This document shows, piece after piece, positions 41,812-51,872 of a stretch of DNA of 64,000 nt. Within the stretch, counting starts at the first letter, position 1. The number at the start of each line of letters is the position of its first letter. Both the position numbers and the translations under genes were made by a program. The DNA is from Azorinus chamasolen. Its lineage: Eukaryota; Mollusca; Bivalvia; Cardiida; Solecurtidae. The stretch covers positions 64,147,423-64,211,422 of the forward strand of contig OY755237.1 in the NCBI GenBank assembly GCA_963576725.1, read 5' to 3'. The notes under the pieces are model-generated. The model worked only from the letters and a program-made list of their open reading frames with translations. It had not been told where the DNA came from and did no database searches.

Positions 41812-42051
41812 TTAACCCTTTGCTTGCTGAATTTTAAAATACATTTCTCCTTCTTTACCCATGCTCTGTTGTATAATTACATATATCTTCACTGAATATA
41901 CACGTATTTCGCTGTGCAATTACTGCTGGTTGCACAATCAACTTGTAAATAGTGCAGACCCTGATGAGACAGCTCCTGCAGGAGCTGTCTCATCTGGGTC
42001 TTCACTATTTACAGGTAGGTATATTGACGTGAATAGCAAGCGAAGGGTTAA
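41812..42051 (-). mobile_element. H-family MITE
   Basis: TTAACCCTTTGCTTGCTG to CAAGCGAAGGGTTAA; core GACAGCTCCTGCAGGAGCTGTC. Left flank is a G core fragment (41736-41811). Confidence 0.9.
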
Positions 42052-42163
42052 AGATGTCTGTATCAGGAAAAGGGTTCATGCAGATTGACAGTAATACTGT
42101 TGGAGTTTTCTGTATCTAAGCTTTCATTTTATGAGTTTTGTAAGGATCTTTGTATACTCAGTT

Positions 42164-42391
42164 CAACTTTGTTGTCACAATGGCCATTGACTGTTGCATG
42201 TATGAATGCAACTTTGTGGTCACAATGGCCATTGACTGTTGCATGTATGAATGCAACTTTGTGGTCACAATGGCCATTGACTGTTGCATGTATGAATGCA
42301 ACTTTGTGGTCACAATGGCCATTGACTGTTGCATGTATGAATGCAACTTTGTGGTCACAATGGCCATTGACTGTTGCATGTATAAATGCAC
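42164..42391. repeat. 45-bp tandem repeat, five copies
   Basis: Unit starting AATGGCCATTGACTGTTGCA at 42179, 42224, 42269, 42314 and 42359; copies nearly identical. The 45-bp unit keeps three frames open, producing spurious ORFs on both strands. Confidence 0.95.
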
Positions 42392-42574
42392 ATGTGGCTG
42401 TCTGCCTGTACCTTGCTGAAAAGGTCTTCTGTTCTGAAGATACTCTCTATTTAATGCAGTGCTTACACATGTGCTTAATATAGAATAATATAATCTATGG
42501 GTCTACTCTGTTTGCAAATGTGTCAGTATCGGCATCTCTGTCAGGCAAAATGTTATGTCTTGCTCGTATGCTTG

Positions 42575-42825
42575 TTAACCCATATCCTCATATAAATGCT
42601 TTTTTCATGCCTTTGCAAACAGAGTAGACCCAGATCAGACGGCTCCTATAGGAACCATCTGATCAGGGTCTGTTCTGTTTGCTAATGGAATTTGAAAGAT
42701 CTGTTTCTTTGCTTTCTAACATGTCTACAATTTTCCACCTTCCTTATTTCGTTATAACTATTTTGTCCATGAATATTGAGTAGGTATCAATATTAGGAAT
42801 AAACAAAGAACAGGGAAAAGGTTAA
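42575..42825 (+). mobile_element. A-family MITE
   Basis: TTAACCCATATCCTCATATA to GAACAGGGAAAAGGTTAA. Confidence 0.9.
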
Positions 42826-43378
42826 GAACCAGTAATGATAGATTATGGTGCTGTTTTATAACAGGTATAATAACATAGTCTGCTGATACCAGATTCCTTT
42901 ATGATGTCATTTATCTAATCCGGATCAAAGAAACAATCTGGGAAAATATGTATAACAAAACCCATGATGGTTCACATCTGAACGCATGTTTGTAACCATG
43001 GCAACAGCAAAGAAAACATGTATTTATTTTTTTATGTTCATCCGTTAATTAATTAATTGCAATAAATTTTCTACAAAACGTTGTGGCATTATGAGCAAAC
43101 CAGCAGATAATAAATTGCATAGCGGTATTTAAGACTGGTTTCTAAGTCCCTGCCTCAGTAACCTATGTAATAATGACTTTACCAGTCTAACTTGTTACAA
43201 CTGTTGTAATTGGCTGGCTTACAAAGCATGTCTTGATAGATTTATTTGTATCAATTGATAGAAAATTGGCTGCATAAAGACATGCAAAAAGTTGGTACAT
43301 AATTACCTATAGGGCCTTTTAGACTCATAGCCCTTTGCATGATAGTAATGAATTCTAACTGTTAGACACTTTGAATGT
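42826..43378. other. Unique intronic DNA
   Basis: Nothing recognised beyond short AATT runs. Confidence 0.55.
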
Positions 43379-43783
43379 TTAACCTTTTGCCTGAACAGAG
43401 CAGCATTTTCACGAGTTTTCAAACAGAATAGACAGATCAGATGGCTCCCCACCTGATCAGGTTCCATGCTTATAAAACTTTTTAGTAGGAGTCTGAGTTA
43501 GTTCTCAAGTTTTTGATTGGTCAGATTTGAGCATTGGCTCAAATCTTGCCAATCAAAAGCTTGAGAACAAACTCAAGCGCAGACTCAACTAGAAAGCTTT
43601 ATAAGCCTTGACCCATGGTGTTCTCTGTTTGCTTATAAAAGTATATTGATCAGGTTTGTGAGTTTCAGGCATGGTAAAAGTTCAAGTTTTCATAATAGTC
43701 CACGATATAAATCCAGCAGATGACACGTGTCATAGTTTTGAAAACTGTGTGTCCGTCTGACAGACATATAGAGGCTAAGGTTA
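43379..43783 (+). mobile_element. A/G-type MITE split by a foldback
   Basis: TTTAACCTTTTGCCTGAAC, core to GATCAGGTTCC; foldback 43468-43607; then TGTTCTCTGTTTGCTTATAA and AGGCTAAGGTTAA. Confidence 0.6.
43468..43607. mobile_element. Foldback element with CCAAT-type arms
   Basis: GCTTATAAAACTTT to AGAAAGCTTTATAAGC; inner arms TTGATTGGTCAGATTTGAGC and GCTCAAATCTTGCCAATCAA. Related to the 19915-20570 units. Confidence 0.8.
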
Positions 43784-43971
43784 ATCCATTCCATCATAGT
43801 AATTAGACCTTGTTACTATGGCAGGAGCTGCAGAGAAAGATCTATATTATTCAATAATATAATAATAATAATAATATAATCAAACGGAGCAGACACTGAT
43901 CAGACAGCTCTTTGCAGGATCTGTATATTTAGGGCTACTCTGTTTGTATAGGTGTGAAAAGATGAGGTTAA
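43780..43971 (-). mobile_element. G-family MITE with ATA microsatellite
   Basis: TTAATCCATTCCATCATAG to GATGAGGTTAA; (AAT)n expansion at about 43850-43880. Confidence 0.65.
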
Positions 43972-44191
43972 CCCTTTCCTCCATAGGCTATTTTTAGATA
44001 CAACCTCTTTGAATAAATCTACAGAAAAGGAGCATTAACTAGAGAAAAGGTAAATTTTAGAATTTTAATTTGTAGTTTGAAACCATTGTGATAAATAGAG
44101 CATTTGCTCCTATAGGAACAAATGCTCTATTTATCACAATGGTTTCACAAAGCGACTTTTATAGAGTCGTCAATATGAGGGAAAGGGTTAA
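43968..44191 (+). mobile_element. B-family MITE
   Basis: TTAACCCTTTCCTCCATAGG to GAGGGAAAGGGTTAA. Confidence 0.9.
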
Positions 44192-44262
44192 GGGTTTTAG
44201 TAATTTACGTGAATCAAAACATAATGGTACATGTATATGTCACATGTATAATATGTATGATA

Positions 44263-44703
44263 TACAGTAGAACTTGTCTTAACCCTTTCCTCCATAAATA
44301 TGCCTTTCTTAGTAACGCCTCTGTAAAAGTCACTTATTGAAACCATTGTGATAAATAGAGCATTTGCTCCTAAGGAGCAAATGCTCTATTTATCACAATG
44401 GTTTGAAAACTACACAATTCTAAAATTCTCCTTTTCTATAGTTAATGCTCCTTTTCAGTAGATTTATTCAAAGAGGTTGGGTCTAAATATATAGCCTATG
44501 GAGGAATGGGTTAAACGACCATCAAAAAGAGGTTTAATTACGGGTGTGTAAGGCAGGTGGTAGCCTAATACAGGTCAAAAGTGATGCAGTAAGCTCCTAT
44601 AGGAGCTTTCTGCATTACTTTTGCCCTGTATTAAGCAACCACCTGCTTTTTAGGATTCCTTTGTCAATTTAATATAAGATCACTTAAGACAGGTTCTATT
44701 GTA
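44263..44703. mobile_element. C-family MITE carrying nested B
   Basis: TACAGTAGAACTTGTC to GACAGGTTCTATTGTA; core AAGCTCCTATAGGAGCTTT; split at the TTAA of CTTGTCTTAA. Confidence 0.9.
44279..44514 (-). mobile_element. B-family MITE nested in C
   Basis: TTAACCCTTTCCTCCATAAA to GGAGGAATGGGTTAA; both TTAA copies intact. Confidence 0.95.
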
Positions 44704-44739
44704 CATATAATATTTAGAGAGATATTGTAATACGTTAGA

Positions 44740-44892
44740 TCCTCTCTAAACCGAACACTCAAATAAGTATTAATGTCAGACTTTTACACACTATTGAATG
44801 ACAAACAGTGCAGACCCTGATCGAGCCCTCTGATCTAGGTCTACACTGTTTGTAAATGACAGTGCATGCATTTCCTGCATTCAAAGGGTTAA
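44740..44892 (-). mobile_element. F-family MITE, truncated, 55 bp before the exon
   Basis: GACAAACAGTGCAGACCCTG, GCATTTCCTGCATTCAAAGGG, TTAA end. Leaves 55 bp to the 44948 exon for branch point and acceptor. Confidence 0.75.
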
Positions 44893-44947
44893 GGTTCTGG
44901 TGTGGGTAATGTTCAAGCAGTAATTTTCCTGTTTTGTATTTCTTCAG

Positions 44948-45352
44948 GCTTTCGAAGAAGAACTGAAGCGTAGACAGCGCGATCTTGATACCCTCAGACA
45001 CCAAGGTCAGCCGCTTAGAGACCGAGGAGCGGGACCAATTGTTGACACCGAAATAAACAGACTCCAGCAGCGATGGAGCGACATCAACAACCAGGTTGCC
45101 ATGATACAGTATCCACCAGTTGCCTTGGATACAAGTATCCATGACAACTTGGATGGCCAGATTACAAGAACTACTTACACTGTTGTTCAGTCAAGTGTGA
45201 ACAGGGCAGCATCACCCAAATCTTCCTCACAAATTGTAGTTGATATCGGGAGACTCTCTGACCAGGTAGCTGACATCAACCGCCAACTAACCGGCCCTGA
45301 ACTAGGAGGAGGAGATTTCGATGACTTCACGAAGCAAGAGGACATTTTAAAA
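44948..45352 (+). CDS. DMD: Dystrophin/utrophin homologue, internal rod-domain exon (end of repeat 16 to start of repeat 17)
   Basis: Internal coding exon of 135 codons, phase 0 at both ends. The acceptor is a pyrimidine-rich tract ending TTTCTTCAG; the donor is AAA|GTATGT. The translation starts AFEEELKRRQRDLDTLRHQ and ends DFDDFTKQEDILK. Human dystrophin has EIDRELQKKKEELNAVRRQ and DFEDLFKQEESLK at the matching places, and the middle keeps the spectrin-repeat pattern (LQQRWSDIN against LSKRWREIE). Dystrophin links cortical actin to the membrane dystroglycan complex; this exon covers helix C of one spectrin-like repeat, a linker and helix A of the next. By alignment it equals human exons 41 and 42 joined (183+195 bp from memory), plus 27 bp in the linker. 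Reading frame, splice sites and homology agree, so identity is strong. Dystrophin versus utrophin cannot be separated, and invertebrates usually have one such gene. Confidence 0.93.
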
Positions 45353-45442
45353 GTATGTACTTTAGAGAACTACTTTTTTTAAACTTCAAAATGATTGAAA
45401 TATGTTTTATTCAACTGTATACACTGAAATATTTTCCAATAT

Positions 45443-45691
45443 TAACCCTTTCCCTGTTCTATATTTATTCCAAAATTCAGTACCTACTGAATATTAATGG
45501 GCAAAATACTTATAATGAAATATGGAAGGTGGAACATTGTAGCTATTTCAGAAAGTAAAGAAACTGATTTATCAAATTTCATTAGCAAACAAAGCAGACC
45601 CTTAACAGACGGCTCCTATAGGAGCCGTCTGATCTGGGTCTACTCTGTTTGCAGATGCATGAAATGGGATTTATATGGAGGACAGGGTTAA
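45443..45691 (-). mobile_element. A-family MITE
   Basis: TTAACCCTTTCCCTGTTCTA to GGAGGACAGGGTTAA; starts 91 bp after the exon donor. Confidence 0.9.
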
Positions 45692-45843
45692 CCCATCACC
45701 TGTTAAGCACAATCTCTCTAGCATTTGCAAACAGCTTGGATCCAGATGAGACACAGAGTAACTCAGCATCTTATCAGGATCCAAGCTGTCTGACACTTAT
45801 AAAAATGTTTAACGAGTTTGAACGAATCATATGTAGCTGAAAA
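45688..45843. mobile_element. E-family MITE, shortened
   Basis: TTAACCCATCACCTGTTAAG, GCTTGGATCCAGATGAGAC and GGATCCAAGCTGTCTG. Confidence 0.6.
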
Positions 45844-45860
45844 GTGTTACAGATCTGGAT

Positions 45861-46095
45861 TTAATCCTTTACTCCATAAAATACACCTTTCTATGCCTTT
45901 GGGAACAGAGTAGATGGCTCCTGTAGGAGTGGTCTGATCAGGTTCTGCTCTGTTTGCTTATGAAATTATAATAGATCTGATTCTGCAGTTTTTACCAATA
46001 CCAAAAACCGATGTATATATATACCATTATAAAATTTACCTTATTAATATTCATGAGATTATTACTTTCACGAATATTAAACAGGGAAAGGGTTA
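45861..46095 (+). mobile_element. Chimeric MITE: G left end, A2 right end
   Basis: TTAATCCTTTACTCCATAAA on the left, AAACAGGGAAAGGGTTAA on the right; core arm shortened. Confidence 0.8.
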
Positions 46096-46099
46096 AGAA

Positions 46100-46275
46100 G
46101 ATGTCACTTTTACAGCAGGCTAAGGGTTAATATAATATACCTTCATTACATGCAGGCTAAGGGTTAATATAGAAAAGCCTGTCTGTAATGACCATTCAAA
46201 AGAAGTTTAATTCTTATAGCAGGTTGTAAGATGGAGCTTTAATTTCTGCATTACTTTCATTTTGAATTTAGCATT
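46100..46275. mobile_element. Short duplication and C relic
   Basis: CAGGCTAAGGGTTAATATA occurs twice (about 46114, 46152); then AAGCCTGTCTGTAATGACC and a decayed C core. Confidence 0.5.
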
Positions 46276-46279
46276 GATA

Positions 46280-46400
46280 AAGATTTCTATATTTCCATAA
46301 ATAGAGTAGACCCTGATCAGATGGCTCCTACTGGAGCCATCTGATTTGGGTCTACTCTGTTTGCAAAGGTGTCAACATGTGTCTCTACCGAGTAAAGGGT
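46280..46400 (-). mobile_element. G core fragment
   Basis: AGTAGACCCTGATCAGATGG with apex CTCCTACTGGAG and GAGTAAAGGGTCAA. Confidence 0.6.
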
Positions 46401-46856
46401 CAATGCATGTGGTCTGTTGTTGTATGCATATGCAATTATTTTGTAGATTTTCTGCTGCCTGTCAATGAGCAAATTGTTGCTTGTACATTTCCAAAGCTTT
46501 TTGCTAGGCATTGTTTTTTGTATTTCCATCAGTTTGACTTCTTGCTTTCTCATTCATCATTGACAGTTTTTGTCTTTCTTTCCATGAAGGAAATGATAAA
46601 CGACAGTGGTTGCTGCATGAACAAAATGATAAACGGCAGTAGTTGGTGCTGCTTGATGTGTCTTACATTTTGGTATAGTCCCTCTAAACCTACATGCGCC
46701 TAAGTGTCCATGAAGGGGACTTTTGTATACAGTGTGGACCCAGATCGGAGGGCTCCTTATGGAACCATTTGATCGTGGTCTGCCCTGTTTGCATTTCACA
46801 CATATATGTCACATCTGCAGAAGATTTGTTGCAGAAACATCTGAAAAAATGTTAAG
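46401..46856. other. Unique DNA and F relic
   Basis: A 34-bp near-duplicate (AAATGATAAACGACAGTGG, AAATGATAAACGGCAGTAG) at about 46590; degenerate F core at 46730-46800. Confidence 0.5.
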
Positions 46857-47070
46857 TAACTCTTTGCACGCTAAGTAATTTTTCGTCTGCAACACTTGTC
46901 GTCTGCTTCAATTCTTAAAATAAACTTTCTCTCATTTTTTTTGCAAAAATATGATCAAGATGACAAACAGTTTGGATCCTGATGAGACGCCGCATTATGC
47001 GATGTCTCATCTGGATCCAAACTGTTTGCATAGGTAATCACAGTTTTGCCGCTAGCGTACAAAGAGTTAA
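46857..47070. mobile_element. E-family MITE, near-intact
   Basis: TAACTCTTTGCACGCTAAG to GTACAAAGAGTTAA; closely matches 6931-7144 base for base. Confidence 0.9.
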
Positions 47071-47208
47071 GGTAGATTGTCAAAGTAAATTACTAAATAA
47101 TACAGGTTTACACTTTGGATACAGGAAACGAGTTCTTGTGAATGCATTTACAAACAGTTTGGCAAGCAGACGACGGTATCTGCAGACAACAATGCTTAGA
47201 ACCAAAGG

Positions 47209-47448
47209 TTAACCCTTTCCCTGTTCTATGTTTATTCCAAATTTCAATACCTACTGAATATTCATGGACAAAATAGTAATAAATGAACTATGGAAGGTGG
47301 AACATTGCAGCCATTTTATAAAGTAAAAAAACAAATTCCATTAGCAAACAGAGCTGACCCTGATCAGACAGCTTCTATAGGAGCTGTCTGATCTGGGTCT
47401 ACTCTGTTTGCAAATGAGTGAAAATGTGCTTATGAAGGAAAGGGTTAA
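47209..47448 (-). mobile_element. A-family MITE
   Basis: TTAACCCTTTCCCTGTTCTA to GAAGGAAAGGGTTAA. Confidence 0.9.
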
Positions 47449-47477
47449 ACAGCTGATGGGTCATCTAGATACGTATT

Positions 47478-47564
47478 ACAGTTAACCTTCTCTAAGTGAC
47501 CACCTAAAGGCCAGTAGAAGAATGACATTATTTTCAGTCTGAATTTAGCAGTCACCTGCATTTT
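47478..47564. mobile_element. C-family relic
   Basis: ACAGTTAACCTTCTCTAAGT and GACCACCTAAAGG, then GCAGTCACCTGC; core lost. Confidence 0.55.
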
Positions 47565-47910
47565 AATCCTTTACCTCATGAATACTCATGCAACCATTTC
47601 TGACTTCACGAGTATTCATTAAATTAATTTTTAGCTCATCTGTTTCAAAGAAATCACGAGCTATTGTCATAACTCGGGCGTCCGCGTCGTCGTTGTAGTC
47701 GTCATTGTACATCTTAACATTGATCATAACTTCTTCAATTTTTCATTTACAACCTTAGTTTTTGGTTCATCTTGACAATGATGACAGACGAGCGTTGGCA
47801 CCCGCTTGCCGTGCTCTTGTTATAATGTCCAGTAGAAATTAATGTTCTATATGCAAACAGAGAAGACCCTGACATAGAAGCTGTTTGATCTGGTTGTAGT
47901 CTGTTACTCC
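47565..47910 (-). mobile_element. G-family relic split by a dispersed repeat
   Basis: TTAATCCTTTACCTCATGAA before and GCAAACAGAGAAGACCCTG after the 47630-47825 repeat. Confidence 0.5.
47630..47825. repeat. Dispersed bivalve-type repeat
   Basis: TTAGCTCATCTGTTTCAAAG, TCACGAGCTATTGTCATAAC, a CG-rich GCGTCCGCGTCGTCG stretch, and AGACGAGCGTTGGCACCCGC. Better preserved than the 6585 copy. Confidence 0.6.
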
Positions 47911-48079
47911 ATAAATATGCCTTATAAATATAAGATCTTTACAAATAGAGACGACCCAAATGAGACAGCCCCTATAGGAGCCGTTTGATCAGGGTCTGTT
48001 CTGTTTGCTTATGAATTGATATAGATCTGATGCCAAAGTTTCTGCTTCAGGTAATTAGGGTATATATCTATAATTAGGG

Positions 48080-48287
48080 TACAGTGAAATCCCTCTAAAC
48101 CTGGATTCTAGAAGAAAAGACTTTAGATACCTTTAGGCAGGTGCCTGCTTAATACTGAGTGGAAGTCATGCAGAAAGCTCCTAGGGGAGCTTTCTGCATG
48201 ACTTTCACCCTGCATTAAGCTGCCACCTGACTCCAAGACTGATAATTGTACTAAATTGAGCGACTGGTTTAGAGGAGTTTTACTGTA
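48080..48287. mobile_element. C-family MITE
   Basis: TACAGTGAAATCCCTCTAAA to TAGAGGAGTTTTACTGTA; core GCTCCTAGGGGAGC. Confidence 0.9.
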
Positions 48288-48409
48288 TATCTGTCTTGCT
48301 TCGTGGTACTCTCCTTCAGGATCCGTCTGTCTGTTTGCCTGTTTTTTCTCTCCTGTCTTTTCCTTACAACAGTCGCGATCCATACTAGCTAAGGTATTCC
48401 ATACTTTAA

Positions 48410-48574
48410 GTAAAGAAGAAATAAGAACCCTTTAGGCAGGTGACTGCTTAATGCAAAAAGAAAGGTTCTTTGGGAGCTTTGTGCCTGACTTTCACCCTGC
48501 ATTATGCAGCCATCTTTCTTACAGACCGATAATGATACTTATTTGAGTGTTGGGATTTGTAAGGTTTTACTTTA
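48410..48574. mobile_element. C-family relic
   Basis: TAGGCAGGTGACTGCTTAAT, degenerate core, TGTAAGGTTTTACTTTA. Confidence 0.6.
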
Positions 48575-48961
48575 CAACTCAGTAGTTTGTAATCCTTTCT
48601 TCTAACAAAATATCCCAAGCATGTGCAAAGTCTGTTGGGTTCATCGGCAGCTAATCCTTACACTAAAATGCAGGTTTTATCCATGTCTATTATAAATAAA
48701 ATACCCATACACTTCATACAATGGTATGCATATAGGTAATCAGGGAAGTTTATTTGAGAAAATTACTATCATAGATATGTCCCTGTCAGCTTCAAATCTG
48801 GCAGAATTTGCAGTTTAATTGGCAGGATGGTTTCTTTTCCAGATGATTCGGATTTTTTTTCTGGAGAAGAGATTATTACGCAACAGCTGTTTTGGATCAG
48901 TGTTTAGGGAGTTCAGTTGTTATCTGTGTGTCTGGGGGAGGATAATCACTTTCTAACAATA
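48575..48961. other. Unique intronic DNA
   Basis: Nothing recognised. Confidence 0.55.
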
Positions 48962-49174
48962 TTAAACCTTACAATGCTGAATTTTCAAATGGACTATTCC
49001 AAATTTCAAACAGGTCAAGCTTATGGCAAATATTTTGGGATTTTTCTAAAGAAAAATGTAATCTGACAAACAGTGCAGACCCTGATGAGAGGGCTCCTCT
49101 AGGAGCCCTCTCATCTGGATCTACACTGTTTGCAAAGGACATTAGTGACTTGTGTTTCACACTGTAAGGGTTAA
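48962..49174 (-). mobile_element. F-family MITE
   Basis: TTAAACCTTACAATGCTG to CACTGTAAGGGTTAA; perfect core GAGGGCTCCTCTAGGAGCCCTC. Confidence 0.9.
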
Positions 49175-49514
49175 TGCTGATAAAATCTGCTATTTTTGAA
49201 CCCACCTATTGGCAGTTATTTCATTTTATATCGCAAAAAATAATAAATTTGTCGTCGTTATCATCGAAATGGCAGACTGTTTGAATAGCATAATGTTTAA
49301 TAGAATGGCAGAGTCTAGAATAGATCAATGTCAGATTAGCACCCAGTTCCAATATTGGTCTGTAGTAAAGTGATTTTGTTATACAAAGAAATAGTTTATA
49401 TATTATAATGTCAAAAATATATATATATATTTTTTGTAAAGAGGTGGGAGCTTGATCCTGGTTAAGTGTAATGCAGAAAGCTCCTTCTGAATTAAAGAAC
49501 CACTTGTTCAATTG
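49175..49514. other. Unique DNA with C fragment
   Basis: TA microsatellite near 49420; GTAATGCAGAAAGCTCCTTC at 49470 is a C arm. Confidence 0.5.
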
Positions 49515-49760
49515 ACTCTTTACCTTATATTGACACCTTTTAAGGCAACGTATACCCAGATCAGGCAGCTTCTGTAGGAGCTGTGTGATCAGGGTCTGCT
49601 TTGTTTGCTAATGGAATAATATAGGTCTGATCCTACAGATCTGCCATTGAAAAAACAACAAATTGTGTTCATGTACCATTATAAAATTTAGCATATATAA
49701 ATACATGTAGTCATAATGATGCTGTTTCTTGAATATTCATCAGATAAAGAATCAGTGCAT
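49515..49760 (+). mobile_element. A2-type MITE, diverged
   Basis: CTCTTTACCTTATATTGACA, core CAGCTTCTGTAGGAGCTG, right half with GAATATTCATCAGATAAAG. Confidence 0.6.
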
Positions 49761-49796
49761 TTTCTGTAAATTAATTATCAACAATTTACATGAATA

Positions 49797-50044
49797 TTAA
49801 CCCTTTCCTCCATAGGCTATTTTTAGATCCAACCACTTTGAATAAATCTACCGAAAAGGAGCATTAACCCTTTCCTCCATAAATACTCCTTCTTTCTACA
49901 CCTCACTAATAGTCACTTCTTGAAACCATTGTGATAAATAGAGCATTTGCTGCTATAGGAGCAAATGCTCTATTTATCACAATGGTTTCAAAAGGTGACT
50001 TTTGCAGAGGCGTAAAAAGGCATATTTATGGAGGAAAGGGTTAA
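49797..50044. mobile_element. B-family rearranged pair
   Basis: A 67-bp B left end (TTAACCCTTTCCTCCATAGG to GGAGCA), then at TTAA 49864 a full B whose two ends are both the GGCGTATTTATGGAGG type. Confidence 0.8.
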
Positions 50045-50087
50045 TTGAATCAAATGAATGAGGATATATTTTATCGGGATATTGTTA

Positions 50088-50505
50088 TACAGTAGAACCT
50101 GTCTTAAGAAAGAGGTCTAATTATGGGTCTAGAAGGCTAGTCTCCTAAGTTTATTAACCCTTTCCCTGTTCTAGATTTATTACAAATTTCAATACCTACT
50201 GAATATTCATGGAAAAATAGCTATAATGAAATATGGAATGTGGAACATTGTAGACATTTTAGAAAGCAAAGAGCCAGATCTATCAAATTCTATTAGCAAA
50301 CAGAGCAGACCCTGATCAGACGGCTCCTAGTAGAAAGCAAAGAGCCAGATCTATCAAATTCTATTAGCAAACAGAGCAGACCCTGATCAGACGGCTCCTC
50401 TAGGAGCCGTCTGATCTGGGTCTACTCTGTTTGCAAATGCGTGAAAACACGTTTATATGAGGGAAAGGGTTAAATGAATGGCTGCGTAGGACAGATTCTA
50501 CTGTA
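50088..50505. mobile_element. C-family MITE, core replaced by nested A
   Basis: TACAGTAGAACCTGTCTTAA left and GGACAGATTCTACTGTA right; the C palindrome is absent. Confidence 0.75.
50154..50473 (-). mobile_element. A-family MITE with 71-bp internal duplication
   Basis: TTAACCCTTTCCCTGTTCTA to GAGGGAAAGGGTTAA; 50260-50330 repeats as 50331-50401, and the junction lies at the hairpin apex (GGCTCCTAG). Confidence 0.9.
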
Positions 50506-50627
50506 CATTGAACAGATGTGTTCCTGAACTCTCCTCATAACTGATATGCTCAGAATTATGGCATAGCTTTGCCAATGGTCTAATGATAATGACACATAAA
50601 TGTCCAAACTCATTCTCGGACCCCTAC

Positions 50628-50830
50628 TCAACACTTTCCCTCGTATAAATGCATTTACACGCCTTTGCAAACAGGAGACATCTGATCAGGGTCTGCTCTG
50701 TTCCCTTATGGAATATATCTGGTGTTACAATTTGTGCTATGGTAAAAAAATTACCTTGTTAATAAAATGCTTTTAAAAAGTTTGGCTGATTAATATTCAT
50801 ACTGCTGTTCGATACATGAAAAAGCTAATC
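50628..50830 (+). mobile_element. A2-family MITE, left arm deleted
   Basis: TCAACACTTTCCCTCGTATA, CAGGAGACATCTGATCAGGG, decayed right end. Confidence 0.65.
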
Positions 50831-50899
50831 TATAAGGTCACTGGTAATAAACAGATACCCATTCCCACTTAGGTTATTTTGAGGATCAAAGGGGTGGGG

Positions 50900-50965
50900 C
50901 GTATTGTTATCATTATTATTATTGTTATTGTATTATCATTATTTGTTTATTATTATTATTATTAA
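50900..50965. repeat. ATT/ATG microsatellite
   Basis: Imperfect (ATT)n with GTT and CATT interruptions. Confidence 0.85.
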
Positions 50966-51080
50966 CCCTTTCAACTCTTTTGGTTTATTTCTGATGACCT
51001 TTACAATCAATTTGTATGCAGATGACCCGACACAAAATGGGGGAAATAACCTGTAATGCTACCATTATAGTAAATATTAC

Positions 51081-51309
51081 TTAACTTGTTCTCTCCTAGG
51101 CTATTTTTAGACCCAACCTTTTTGAATTCATCTACCGAAAAGGAACATTAACTAGAGAAAAGGAAAATTTTAGAATTCTGTAATTTGAAACCATTGCGAT
51201 AAATAGCGCATTTGCTCCTATAGGAGCAAATGCTCTATTTATCACAATGGTTTCACAATGTGAATTTTATAGATGCACAAAAATGCGTCACTAGGGAATA
51301 ATGTGTTAA
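51081..51309 (+). mobile_element. B-family MITE
   Basis: TTAACTTGTTCTCTCCTAGG to TAGGGAATAATGTGTTAA, perfect apex. Confidence 0.85.
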
Positions 51310-51437
51310 CTTTTGCCAACACAGTAGATCCTGTAGGTACCATCGGATCAGGGTCTGCTCTGTTTGCTTATGAAATGATCGATATAAATCTGATTCTATA
51401 TTTTCTACTATATAGTTCCTTGTTTATAAATATGTGA

Positions 51438-51650
51438 TCAACCCTTTACTCCACGAATATTCATGTAAGAAATAATGATGTCATGAATGTTAATTAAGAT
51501 TAATTGTTACAATGGCACATGAACACAGGAAGATTTGGCCATGGCAGAAACTGTAGAATTATATCTATGTTATTCCATAAGCAAACGGAGCAGACCATGA
51601 TATCTGTTTACAAAAGGCAAAAAAGGCGTATTTATGGAGTAAAGGGTTAA
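51438..51650 (-). mobile_element. G-family MITE, core mostly deleted
   Basis: TCAACCCTTTACTCCACGAA to GGAGTAAAGGGTTAA. Confidence 0.85.
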
Positions 51651-51829
51651 CCCATTCCCTCATATTGACAGATTTTGATGCCTCTGTAAAAGTCACTTTG
51701 TGAAACCAATGCGATAAATAGCTATTGCTTTTTATCACAGTGGTTTCAAAGCTGCACAATTCTAAAAACTTCATTTTCTCTAGTTAGTGCTGCTTGTGTC
51801 TAAAAATAGCCTATGAGGGAATGAGTTAA
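51647..51829 (-). mobile_element. B-family MITE, apex deleted
   Basis: TTAACCCATTCCCTCATATT to GAGGGAATGAGTTAA; AAATAGCTATTGCTTTTTAT replaces the apex. Confidence 0.85.
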
Positions 51830-51872
51830 TAGTCATAAAGTCATCTGACATGAATATTCATACGGTAAAGGG

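Larger units (their letters stand above)
51306..51872 (+). mobile_element. A2-type MITE carrying G and B
   Basis: TTAACTTTTGCCAACACAG and a shortened core; interrupted at 51438-51829; tail ATGAATATTCATACGGTAAAG. Confidence 0.65.

Noticed and set aside
42085..42483. 132-codon plus-strand ORF, and overlapping ORFs on both strands, with 15-residue repeats
   Set aside because: Produced by the 45-bp tandem array, whose length keeps frames open; no splice sites, no upstream context and no domain.
45649..45840. Short plus-strand ORFs just after the dystrophin exon (45355-45840)
   Set aside because: They lie in A and E MITEs; the true exon ends at the GTATGT donor at 45353 and continues at 62991.
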